In this document: positions 52,820-61,472 of the stretch, piece after piece
How positions within the stretch are numbered: position 1 is the first letter of the stretch
How the letters are laid out: each line of letters starts with the position of its first letter
NCBI GenBank assembly: GCA_963734295.1
Contig: CAVTGS010000027.1
Location: 124,001-188,000 of the forward strand
Origin: JAEUMW01 sp963734295
Lineage (GTDB): Bacteria; Pseudomonadota; Gammaproteobacteria; Burkholderiales; JAEUMW01
Length of the DNA stretch: 64,000 nt
Reading direction: 5' to 3'
The notes under the pieces: generated by a model
Database searches by the model: none
Seen by the model: the letters and a program-made list of their open reading frames with translations, nothing else
Told to the model about the DNA's origin: nothing
Made by a program: the position numbers and the translations under genes

Positions 52820-54632
52820 GTGAGCGACATCACGATCACCTTCACGATCCTGGCCGCGGCCGTTGCGCTGTTCGTCTGGAACCGCGTGCCGGTCGCCGTC
52901 GTGGCGCTCGGCGTGGCGCTCGCGCTGTTCTACACCGGCGTGCTCGACGCCGGAGCGGCGTTCGCCGGCCTGGGCGACCCGGTCGTCATCTTCATCGCCA
53001 CGCTGTTCGTCATCAGCACGGGCCTGGAGGCGGCGGGCGTGACCACCTGGGCGGGGCAGATTCTGATCCAGAAGGCAGGGTCGAGCCGCACGCGGCTGCT
53101 CGTCCTCCTCATGCTGGTCTGCGTGCTCTTCACCGCGGCGATGAGCTTCATCGGGGCGGTGGCGGCGCTCTTGCCGGTCGCGGTGGTCGCCGCGATGCGG
53201 GTCGGCATGCCGATCTCGCAGATCGCCATGCCGCTCGCGTTTTCGGCGAGCGCCGGCGGCCTGCTGACGCTCGTGGGCTCGCCGGTGAACGTGCTTCTGT
53301 CGAACGCGGCGGAGGACGCGGGGCTGGGCGGCTTCGGCTTCTTCGAGTTCGCGATCGCCGGCATCCCGCTCGTGCTCGGTACCGGCGCCATCATCGTGCT
53401 GCTCGGGCGCTACCTGCTGCCGCAGCGCAACGGCGAGCTGCTGCCCGCGGACTTCAGCCGGCATGCCCGCACGCTGGTCGAGCAGTATCGGATCGCCGAC
53501 GGCCTGCATCGGCTCCGGGTGAAGGCCACCTCGCCCTACGTCGGGGCGCCGCGGTCGGCCATCATGCTCGGCGACTACACGGGGTTGAGTCTCGTCTCCA
53601 TCCAGACCGAGGGTGGCCGAGGCTCGCGCAACCGGACGACGATCGCCGAGGGCGACGTGTTGCTCCTGCGGGGCGCTGCCGAATCGGCGGGGCGCCTCGC
53701 GGACGACAAGCATCTCGCCCTGCACGCCGAGGAGGGCGATGGCGATATCGTGGCGACGCTCTTCAACCGCGAATCGGGTCTCGCCGAGGTCGTGATCCCG
53801 CCGCGCTCGAATCTGATCGGGCGCAAGGTATTCCCCGGCATGGTGACACGGGATGGCGATCTCATCGTCCTCGCGGTCCAGCGCCGCGGTGAAGACTTCG
53901 GCGCGGAGCCGACGGCGCTCGCTGCCGGCGACCACGTGCTGCTGCAGGGGACGTGGGAAGGGCTCGATCGCAGGCTCGCCGATCCGGGGGTGCTGTTCGT
54001 CGACTCGCCCGACCTCGTGCGCCGGCAGGCCGTGGCGCTGGGACCCGGCGCGAAGCGGGCGATCGCCATCCTCGCGCTGCTGGTGGCGCTGCTCGCCTTC
54101 GGCGTGGTGCCGTCGGTGATCGCCGGGGTGACCTGCGCCTGCGCGATGGTGCTCTTCGGAGTGCTCACCGTCTCCCAGGCCTACAAGGGCATCGACTGGA
54201 ACACGCTGATCCTGCTCGGCGGGATGATTCCGCTCTCGACTGCGATGACGCAGTCCGGCGCAGCGGACCTGATGGCCGAGCAGTTGCTCGCCATGGTCGG
54301 GGATGCCGGTCCGCGCGCGCTGCTCGCCGGGCCTCTTCGTGCTGACGCTGGTGCTCGGCCAGCTCATCAGCAATACGGCGACCGCGCTCATCATCGCGCC
54401 CATCGCGGTGGCCGCCGCGATGGAGTACGGCGTCTCGCCGCGGCCCGTGCTGATGAGCATCGCCGTCGCTGCTGCGGCCTCGTTCTTCACGCCGGTGGCA
54501 ACGCCGCCGAACGTGATGGTGATGGGTCCTGGCGGTTACCGGTTCGGGGATTACTGGAAGCTCGGGCTGCCGTGCGCCCTCTGGTTTGCCGTGGTGGCGG
54601 TGTTCGTCGTGCCGCTCTGGTGGAGGTTCTGA
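52820..54632 (+). CDS. SLC13 family permease with two RCK_C domains, copy 3, with one frameshift
   Basis: GTG start 8 bases after GAGG. Removing one C near 54332 gives exactly 603 residues, as in copies 1 and 2, and restores LLAGLFVLTLVLGQLISNTA. It is more diverged from the other two (ISTGLEAAGVTTWAGQILIQ, VAAMRVGMPISQIAMPLAFS) but keeps both RCK_C domains and the C-terminal half ending VVPLWWRF. As given, the frame runs on in a wrong frame to 54637. Pieces of a related gene recur at 58.35-58.50 kb. Confidence 0.87.
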
Positions 54633-54689
54633 TGTGAACGACTCGTTCGATCGGCTCTCGGCGCAGCTCTCGCGGGTTTGAAGGCGCGC

Positions 54690-54842
54690 AATGTCCCGCA
54701 GGCCGGGCGCTCCTTTCGCGGCCGGTGCGAGGGGCCGATCTTCTTTCGCAACAGCCTCTGCCTCGGCTGCCAGCCGCACCAGCGTCGATCTAGAATGACT
54801 TGCTCGCGTGACGAAGAAGCTGCCGGTCTGATGAATGTGTAG
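54690..54842 (+). pseudogene. Possible remnant of a zinc-ribbon gene
   Basis: The frame gives FRGRCEGPIFFRNSLCLGCQ, resembling the N-terminal zinc ribbon of DUF2248-like (putative zinc peptidase) proteins, then stops at 54842 without further similarity. Only one of the two expected Cys pairs is complete. Weak. Confidence 0.25.
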
Positions 54843-55324
54843 AGGCGATCGAAGTCCAGGTACGCGGATAATCACTTAAAGGCGCACGGCTCGGCTACCA
54901 GCAGATCGAGGACGTTGACATCGTGGAGCTCGGCTTCTCTGAAGTCGATCAACGTGGGAATTCGCCGAGCAGATCGAGCGGCGCGTGCAGTTGCACGACC
55001 GAATTGATTGACGAAAGGGCTCTGAAACAGCGACAGACAAAGATCGATGGTGGTGAGTAAGCGTAGACGTCTCGCTAGTGCGACGCCGGTGACTACTTGG
55101 CGGACAGACGCCGGGCACTGCGAATCGACGATTGGCGAATGAAGTAATACCCCAATCGCATTATTCGTTGTATAAGGATGCGACTGACATTGCGTCGAAT
55201 ACCAAGTGATACGCTCGTCGCTGTGCTCCACCGGCACCCTGCAACGCAGGCGATGGGTCACGCCGGTGCACAGTGCTTTGCGCCAGTCCGATAATCACTT
55301 TTCGATCATCCTACGGAAAGCGCT
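54843..55324. other. Intergenic region, no gene recognised
   Basis: About 480 bp with lower GC than the neighbouring genes. A 129-codon minus-strand frame (54872-55261) has no ribosome-binding site and no resemblance I can name. Probably decayed sequence between two gene blocks. Confidence 0.35.
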
Positions 55325-55426
55325 ATGAGGTCTTACGCCGCAGTAATTGAGCGTGATCCGCACACTGGTTTGTTTGTCGGCCGTGTTCCCAGGGTTTCGG
55401 GAGCATCTCTCCCAAGTTCTGCGTGA
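55325..55426 (+). pseudogene. Truncated HicB-like antitoxin gene
   Basis: 33 codons: MRSYAAVIERDPHTGLFVGR then VPRVSGASLPSSA and a stop. The first 19 residues match the N-terminus of HicB-type antitoxins; the expected PGFPGA turn is degraded and the frame ends early. No HicA toxin is seen upstream. Confidence 0.5.
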
Positions 55427-55701
55427 CGCCAGATTGACACATCGCCGTTGCGTAAGTCGTGGGTCATGTTCCCGTTCTCAAGCCGGCCGAGGGAGAAGAC
55501 GTCGGTCTGCACGAGTCAGCGAGTTCTCCGGTCAAGCGACGTCAGGATAGGCCCACTGGAACGTCGAGGGGAACGTACACAAGCGGCGCTGCGGCACGCT
55601 CCGCAGCCCGCTCCTCATGTTGAACGTGAGCGTGAGCTCTCGGCCGCCGCCTGAGCGACCGCTGCGCGAGGTGTCGGCGACACGGGAAGCAGGCGGCAGC
55701 G

Positions 55702-55791
55702 TCACTGCTGCGTCCACGCGAAGAGCGCGGCAAGCGCGACGATCATTACCAGCGTGGCGAGCACGAGATAGTCGGCATAGAGGCGTCGCAT
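55702..55791 (-). CDS. Small single-span membrane protein, 29 residues
   Basis: ATG 55791 lies 8 bp after the stop of the reductase gene. The peptide is MRRLYADYLVLATLVMIVAL followed by AALFAWTQQ: a positively charged start and one membrane helix. Tight spacing and clean composition suggest a real small subunit or stabiliser of the reductase. No homologue recalled. Confidence 0.45.
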   Translation of the reverse strand: MRRLYADYLVLATLVMIVALAALFAWTQQ

Positions 55792-55799
55792 GTCCGGTC

Positions 55800-57117
55800 C
55801 TATACGAAGTTGTAGCGTTCGGAATGGATGTGCTCGAGCGAGACGCCGAGCTTGCCGAGCGCTGACTCCACGGCGTCCATCATCGGATCCGAGCCGCAGA
55901 TGAAGTACTCGCGACTGTTTCTGTCCTGCGGTAGATGGCGGTCGAGCAGGGTGGCATCGATCAATCCGGTCTCGCCGGTCCAGCCCGCCGGCGGGTGGGT
56001 CAGCACGTGCACCAGCGTGAGATCGAGCCGCTCCTGGAGCGCTGCGATCTCCTCGCGAAAAATGATCTCGTCCCAGCTGTTGCTGCCGTAGAAGAAGAGC
56101 AGCGGTCGACGGTCGCGCCGCTCGGCGAGCGTGCGCAGCATGCTGAATATCGGCGTCACGCCGACGCCGCCCGCGAGAAACACGAACCCCGGAGCCTGAT
56201 GCCGCTCGAAGCTGAACGCACCGTACGGACCGTCGAGGTACGCACGCTGGCCCGGCTTCGCGTGCTCGATCGTTGCCGTGAAGTCGCCGGCTTCCTTGAT
56301 CGTGAACGCGACCTGCCCGGCGGGCTCTGCGCTCGACGAAAACGAGAACGGATGTTCCATGATGGCGAAGGGTCCGTTCCAGAGCGACAGCCAGCCGAAC
56401 TGACCGGGCTTGAAGCGGAAGCCCGCGTGGCCTTCGGGAGCGAGTGTCAGCGTGTAGGCGCCGCCGCGCTCCGGATGCACGTCGGTCACGCGGTAGGGAC
56501 GGCGCAGCATCATGACTGGCTTGACGATGCGAACGTAGAGCAGCAGGCCGATCCAGAAGACCGTGAGCCCGATCCACAGCGCGCGCTTCCAAGGCAGCTC
56601 GACGTAGTGGCCGACGAGGACGACATGCGCCATGCCGCATGCCACGGCCAGCGTGCCGAGGATGCCGTGGCCCGACGCGCCACGTTTCGTACTTGATCCG
56701 CAACTGCCGCCGCCAGACCGAGGTGATCACGAGCGCGAGCAACGCCACGATCGATGCGACGCCGTAACGCGCTCGCCACGGCGCGGTGAACACGTTGAGC
56801 AGCCGCATCATCCGGGGGTTCTCCACGAACAGGATCACGACATGTCCCAGGACTAGCGCCAGCGCCACCCACGAGATCTGGCGGTGAAAGTGGTAGACGA
56901 TGTCCATCCCGTACGGCAGCTCGATGTGCCGGAAGCGCGCCGTAATGAGGAACTGGAAGCCCATGATCGCGAGCCCGGCAAAGCCGATCGCCACCGAGAA
57001 CTCGCGCCAGAAGCTCCGCCCTGCGGGGGTCGGTCCGACGAGCAGCATGAAGAGCGGGGCGCCGACGAGGAAGAGATAGACGCCGATCCAGAAGGCGCCT
57101 TGCAGAGCTCGCTTCAT
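55800..57117 (-). CDS. Ferric reductase-like transmembrane flavoprotein, with one frameshift
   Basis: 438 residues after removing one base near 56672. The N-terminal half has about six membrane helices with haem-ligand-type histidines (MDIVYHFHRQISWVALALVL, GHVVILFVENPRMM and AHVVLVGHYVELP). The C-terminal half is a ferredoxin-reductase module: FRFKPGQFGWLSLW, EHPFSFSSSAEPAG, FLAGGVGVTPIFSMLRTL (NAD-binding) and FICGSDPMMDAVESAL. It should move electrons from NAD(P)H through FAD and haem across the inner membrane, possibly to iron, oxygen or a periplasmic acceptor. A 29-residue membrane peptide gene follows. Confidence 0.82.
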
Positions 57118-57253
57118 GGGAATTCCGGTCGTGGGACTGTCGCATTCATGCTACAGGCAAATCGGATCGGCGCGGAATCCGATGTACACTACCCGTCATC
57201 TGCAGTCGTGCCAATCGAATCGAAATCGTAGTGAAAACTCCGTGGAGGTCGAT

Positions 57254-58207
57254 ATGAACTTTTTTTCTCGTCGCGCAACGGCGTCGGCCCTGCTCGCCGC
57301 GCTCTGTGCGGTCACGGCTCCGGCGCAGGCCGCCGGCTACATGGACCCGGTCGTAGGCACCTCGGTGCAGGGCAGCGGCGCTGGGACCTTGCAGCCGTTC
57401 GTTTCGATCACGCCGGTGTATCAGGGCAGCGCCGACCTCGACCGCGGCGGTGATTTCAGCGTGGGCGGCGTGATCCTGCGGGGTGGCGCCTCTTACGACT
57501 TCGGCGGCGGTACCCGCGCGGGCGTCACGCTCAACTACGACTATCTCGACTACTCGTTCTCGAGCCCGAGCTCGCTGGGCTTCAGACCGCCATGGGGCAT
57601 CGTCCAGCGTTACGGCGTGAGCATCCCGCTCTCCTTCGACGTGGGAGATGGCTGGAGCGTGGGAGTGGCTCCCTCGGTCGACTGGTTCAAGGAAAACGGT
57701 GCGGACTCGGGTGATTCGCTCACTTGGGGTGCGCTCGTCTCGGCAACCAAGCGATTCGAAGACGGAAATCGACTCGGCCTCGGCATCGGCGCATTCGACC
57801 GCATCGAGAAGACCAGCGTGTTTCCGTTCCTGGTCGTCGACTGGCGCCTCGGCGACCGCTGGCGCGTGATCAATCCGCTGCCGAGCGGCCCGACCGGTCC
57901 CGCGGGTCTCGAGCTCGACTACGAGTTCGACGGCGGCTGGACCGCGGGCGTCGGTGCGGCTTGGCGAGTCTTGCGCTTTCGCCTGAGCGACACCGGCCCG
58001 ACGCCGAACGGCATCGGCGAAGAGCGCGGCGTGCCGGTGTTCCTGCGGGTCACGCGCAACTTCACGGATCAGATGGCCTTGCACCTCTACGGCGGTGTCG
58101 TGGTGGCGGGGCAGCTGCGGCTAGAGAATTCATCCGGAGGTCTGTTGCGCGAGGACGACTTCGACCCGGCGCCGCTCCTCGGCGCGACCTTCATCGGGCG
58201 CTTCTGA
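57254..58207 (+). CDS. Outer-membrane beta-barrel protein of unknown function
   Basis: 317 residues from ATG 57254, preceded by GGAGG. A signal peptide ends at APAQAA. The mature protein alternates short amphipathic strands and turns (RYGVSIPLSFDVGDGWSVGV, TWGALVSATKRFEDGNRLGL, LELDYEFDGGWTAGVGAAWR) and ends IGRF, the C-terminal Phe signal for BAM insertion. It resembles DUF6268-type barrels. No specific substrate. It is followed by a mosaic of gene fragments. Confidence 0.72.
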   Translation: MNFFSRRATASALLAALCAVTAPAQAAGYMDPVVGTSVQGSGAGTLQPFVSITPVYQGSADLDRGGDFSVGGVILRGGASYDFGGGTRAGVTLNYDYLDYSFSSPSSLGFRPPWGIVQRYGVSIPLSFDVGDGWSVGVAPSVDWFKENGADSGDSLTWGALVSATKRFEDGNRLGLGIGAFDRIEKTSVFPFLVVDWRLGDRWRVINPLPSGPTGPAGLELDYEFDGGWTAGVGAAWRVLRFRLSDTGPTPNGIGEERGVPVFLRVTRNFTDQMALHLYGGVVVAGQLRLENSSGGLLREDDFDPAPLLGATFIGRF

Positions 58208-58256
58208 GCTTAGCGACACTGCCGCGCTTCAGCGCAGCAGCGCGGCGCCGAGTGAC

Positions 58257-58500
58257 GCCACTGGAATGCCGGCCAGCGCACGAGGAGATCGGCGACTACT
58301 CGTTCACCTTGTACAGGTACGCCTTCGTGCTGCCCTGTTGCCGCCACCGCCGGTGGTCGCTGCGATGCGGGTCGGCATGCCGATCTCGCAGATCGAACGC
58401 GGCGGAAGGGGCCGGGCTCAGCGTCTCCGGCTATTTTCGAGTTTGCATCGCTGGCATCCGACTCTGCTCGGCAGTGGAGCGATTGGCGTGCTGCTTGGCC
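58257..58500 (+). pseudogene. Mosaic of fragments from the hydrolase and SLC13-type genes
   Basis: First about 80 bp (HEEIGDYSFTLYRYAFVLP) match the hydrolase at about 49676-49738 (YKEIGDYSFTMYMYAFVLP). Directly after, VVAAMRVGMPISQIE matches SLC13 copy 3 near 53184-53226, then, after a deletion, a segment like its FEFAIAGIPLVLGTGAIIVL region near 53340-53405. It appears to be the eroded remains of a second hydrolase/permease block. Confidence 0.7.
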
Positions 58501-58651
58501 CGGACCGTCCACCGCCACGTGGGTCAGGAAGGCCGCGACCTCAGCGCGGCGTTTGCCGTGACAACAGGCGAAGCGCGTTGCGGCGCAGGCTAACATTCCA
58601 AGGACTTCTGGATCATGACGCAGCCTGCCGCGAGGTGGGTTGCAGTCCGGC

Positions 58652-58667
58652 TTTAGGGTGCCCTAAA
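58652..58667. repeat. Perfect 16-bp palindrome-like inverted repeat
   Basis: TTTAGGG-TG-CCCTAAA, flanked by CCGG on both sides, in otherwise non-coding sequence upstream of the 58822 gene. Possible recombination or protein-binding site. Confidence 0.4.
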
Positions 58668-58735
58668 ATCCGGTCAAGTCTCTGAATCACAAGACGGTGA
58701 AGGTCTATGTCTGATGCAATGTATCAGCACTTTGC

Positions 58736-58749
58736 CGCTTTGTAAAGCG
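58736..58749. repeat. Perfect inverted repeat CGCTTT-GT-AAAGCG, possible operator
   Basis: 14-bp palindrome 73 bp upstream of the 58822 gene, with a second inverted repeat CTGAT-N7-ATCAG just before it (58711-58727). Location suits regulation of that gene. Confidence 0.35.
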
Positions 58750-58821
58750 ACATTCGTCGGACCCCTACTTTGAGTTATGCGTCCCTGGAACCGTGCTGCT
58801 GAAGGAGAGGGTCGATAGATC

Positions 58822-59669
58822 ATGTTTCATCTGCTCGTTGCGTACCAAGGATGGCCGGAAGGAGGAGGATCTCTCTCAACCAGTCGTATCTATATAAAGC
58901 CAGATGAAGCTCCAGGTAGTGCATTCCTAGTCGGCGGTAAACTTGATATAGCCAAAGTAAGCACGGTTCCCGCCCTTCTTGTAAGCGAAACTGGTGGCGA
59001 TGGCCCTCAGCTCGCGAAAGTCGCTTACATAACCTCCCTTGCTCAGGGTCCAAGGGATACAACAATCCGATATGCAGTTGACAGTAGTATCCGTCCAATC
59101 TCGAATGAAGATCTCGAGAGCTTTGCCGACCAACTCGGATTGGGTAGGTTCACGCTTACGCACACGCATTGGCGCGTCTACGATGCGGATCTTTTCAGAA
59201 TTCTGCTACTGAATCAGCAGAGAAGCGCGGTCGCACCCAAACTCTTCTCAACCGAGTCAATCTATCGCCAGGAGTCGGATTTGGTCTCCGTCATGATGCC
59301 GTTTAAGGCGGAGTTCAACCCAGTCCATTTGGCTCTTCAGGCGGCAACTAGCGCGCTCGGTCTTCGATGCGTGCGGGCGGATGAGGTTTGGGAGCACCAC
59401 GTTATCGTTCAAGACATCGTCGATCTCATCGCAAAGGCGAGGGTCGTAATCTGCGACTGCACAGGGAAAAATCCCAACGTTTTCTATGAGATCGGGATTG
59501 CGCATTCGTTTGGAAAGGAGGTATTGCTGATGCTCAGTCGGACGATGACGTCCCATTCGATCTGGGCCATCTCAGGTATGTCCGCTACTTGCCCAACGCT
59601 GAAGGTTTAGAAGTCCTTTCGCAGGCCGTTCAATCGAGACTCCGCACCGTCACGGCCGGAACGCGCTAG
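58822..59669 (+). CDS. Nucleoside deoxyribosyltransferase/TIR-like domain protein, with one frameshift; candidate defence effector
   Basis: 282 residues if one base is restored near 59531. The C-terminal domain (about 150-282) has VSVMMPFKAEFNPVHLALQA, RADEVWEHHVIVQDIVDLIA, ARVVICDCTGKNPNVFYEIG, IAHSFGKEVLL, then in the next frame AQSDDDVPFDLGHLRYVRYL. That is the pattern of nucleoside 2-deoxyribosyltransferase-like/TIR-like folds, with Glu in NVFYEIG as the likely catalytic acid. Members of this superfamily cleave nucleotides or NAD+ in anti-phage systems. The N-terminal 150 residues are unrecognised and may sense a trigger. GC is clearly lower than the neighbours, suggesting transfer. GAAGGAGAGG lies 11 bp before the ATG. 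Confidence 0.65.
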
Positions 59670-59813
59670 ATGTCGGCGGGTACGCATAACATGGCAATCA
59701 ACCTGACCGTCCAACAGCGGCGCTCCGCTTCTGTTGTCCGGCAGGTTATTGCCGGCGTTGGGCCTCATCGACATGAGCGCTGAAGATCCACCCGAACTCC
59801 AGTACTCGCTTGG

Positions 59814-60281
59814 ATGCAATGGGCCGATCAACACGGCTTGTGGGACATGATCGGCACGATCGTGCTCGCCGTCTCCGCACTGATCGGGTTCACGGTCCTT
59901 TTCTGGGCGAAGCGCCGCGTTCGCAATCTAACTTCTTCACCCGTCGGCTACGCGACGATTCATCCCGCTAAAGGTCTACTTGGAAATCCGAAACTAACCG
60001 GACGCAGCGTTGTAATGTCAGTTCCCTACTTCGATCCCAACGCCCGTGGAGATAGCCCGTCCCGTGAGTCGATCCCTGATCCGCGAAACGACACTTTGTC
60101 TGAGGTTGAATACCTTCTTCGCCATCGAGAGAGCGTGTCGACGTGGGCACCCATTGACCCTGTCCACACAGATCAGGAAGTGGACGCGGCGATTGAACAA
60201 CGAGAAGTGGGAAAGCTGCACTGCATGTGTACTTGGCTCCAAGACAAGCCTCGAGTGCACAGGCTGGTGAGGCGGATATGA
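59814..60281 (+). CDS. Hypothetical protein with N-terminal membrane segment
   Basis: 155 residues from ATG 59814. One membrane helix (MIGTIVLAVSALIGFTVLFW) followed by a basic stop-transfer KRRVR; the rest is polar with no recognised domain, two Cys near the end (LHCMCTWL). No strong ribosome-binding site, and the last third may be affected by an indel. Same lower-GC block as the upstream effector-like gene. It could be its membrane partner, but that rests on proximity. Confidence 0.4.
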   Translation: MQWADQHGLWDMIGTIVLAVSALIGFTVLFWAKRRVRNLTSSPVGYATIHPAKGLLGNPKLTGRSVVMSVPYFDPNARGDSPSRESIPDPRNDTLSEVEYLLRHRESVSTWAPIDPVHTDQEVDAAIEQREVGKLHCMCTWLQDKPRVHRLVRRI

Positions 60282-60344
60282 GGCCATGACAGGGTCTACA
60301 GACTCGTCAGGCGTTGCGGTCTGGGCGGTGGTACCATCTCGCGC

Positions 60345-60566
60345 ATGATTGACTGGTCTGGTTGCCCCGCTGTTGAACGCGACGCTGAACGCGTGAGTGG
60401 CGCCTGGGTCTTTCGCGGCACCCGTGTGCCGGTTGCGGCGCTGTTCGAGAACCTTGAAGATGGCGCCCTCGTCTCAGAGTTTATCGAGTGGTTTGCCGGG
60501 GTGACCACGGAGCAGGCACGCGCAGTGCTCGAGCATGCGGCGCGCAGCGCCTTCGCTCCATCGTAG
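60345..60566 (+). CDS. DUF433 family antitoxin-like protein
   Basis: 73 residues. AERVSGAWVFRGTRVPVAAL, FENLEDGALVSEFIEWFAGV and TTEQARAVLEHA are the DUF433 winged-helix signature. Its stop codon touches the GTG of the next gene. Such proteins pair with DUF5615 PIN-like toxins, as here. Confidence 0.85.
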   Translation: MIDWSGCPAVERDAERVSGAWVFRGTRVPVAALFENLEDGALVSEFIEWFAGVTTEQARAVLEHAARSAFAPS

Positions 60567-60806
60567 GTGCGCATCCTTTTCGACCAGGGCACGCCCGTTC
60601 CGCTGCGCCGGGTACTCACGCAGCATGAGGTCGTGACGGCCCATGAGCGCGGTTGGTCACAGTTGAGCAACGGCGACTTGCTCGATCTGGCCGAGATCGA
60701 AGGATTCGACGTCCTGGTGACCACGGACACCAACCTCAAGCATCAACAGATCTCGTGTCACGCCGCGTCGCCATTGTTGTGCTTACCACAACGAGTTGGC
60801 CGATGA
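60567..60806 (+). CDS. DUF5615 family PIN-like toxin, frameshifted
   Basis: GTG start immediately after the DUF433 stop. MRILFDQGTPVPLRRVL, VVTAHERGWSQLSNGDLLDL and FDVLVTTDTNLKHQQ are the family signature, with the PIN-like acidic residues. Near 60750 a missing base changes the frame; the other frame continues DLVSRRVAIVVLTTTSWP, the expected C-terminus, then runs into unrelated sequence. As given the toxin is truncated and probably inactive. Confidence 0.75.
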   Translation: MRILFDQGTPVPLRRVLTQHEVVTAHERGWSQLSNGDLLDLAEIEGFDVLVTTDTNLKHQQISCHAASPLLCLPQRVGR

Positions 60807-60945
60807 AGACTACCCAAGCTTCTCTCGCACGGGGTTCCGGCGACCCTCGAGGGCTCGCAAGCGGCAGAGACTGGCCGGGGCGATTTTTTCTTCGCGCGGC
60901 AGGGACTACAATGACGCGCGTAAATGCCAGCGAAGGATCGACTAG

Positions 60946-61451
60946 ATGAACGCACCGCAGCGTTTCGTACCCGACCCACGGGTGGAGGCGGCTATCGAGT
61001 ATGGCCTGAGCCTCAGGCTTTCGGGTTCCTGGGAAACGAACGGGCAAGGGCAGATCATCATGAACCCACCCATCGGGCTCGCGCATGCGAAGCGCGCGGA
61101 CCGGATCATTGCGGCGCTCAAGGCGAGCCTGCCGGACTGGCAGGTCTGGCCTGAGGTCGGCATTCACACCGCGGATGGCGTGAAGGCGCCCGACCTCGCG
61201 CTCGCAGCGCCCGGATTCGCCGAGGCGACAGATTCGCGCGGCTTCCTGGTCCGTGCACCCGACATCTGCGTCGAAATCATGTCGCCGTCCAACACTTGGG
61301 AAGAGATGCGTCACAAGAGCCTCCTGTATCTCGCAGCCGGCGCCCGGGAAGTCTGGGTGTGCGACGATGCAGGATGCATCCATTTCTTCGATGGCGCGGG
61401 GGAGCGAAGCACATCGGCGCTGGCAGCGACGTCGGAAACCGGGCCGACTGA
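60946..61451 (+). CDS. Uma2 family endonuclease-like protein, C-terminus uncertain
   Basis: ATG 60946. MNPPIGLAHAKRADRIIAAL, VKAPDLALAAPGFAEATDSR and DICVEIMSPSNTWEEMRHKS then LLYLAAGAREVWVCD give the PD-(D/E)XK-type core of Uma2/DUF820 proteins. The family-like sequence fades after SALAAT near 61434. The same frame stays open far into the opposite-strand gene, so the true stop is probably lost to an indel; TGA 61449-61451 in another frame is the nearest alternative and is used here. Uma2 proteins are abundant and of uncertain role. Confidence 0.7.
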
Positions 61452-61472
61452 GCGTTCAATTCGGCGCTGTGA

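Noticed and set aside
54872..55261. 129-codon minus-strand frame
   Set aside because: No ribosome-binding site, no resemblance to a known family, mixed composition; treated as non-coding.
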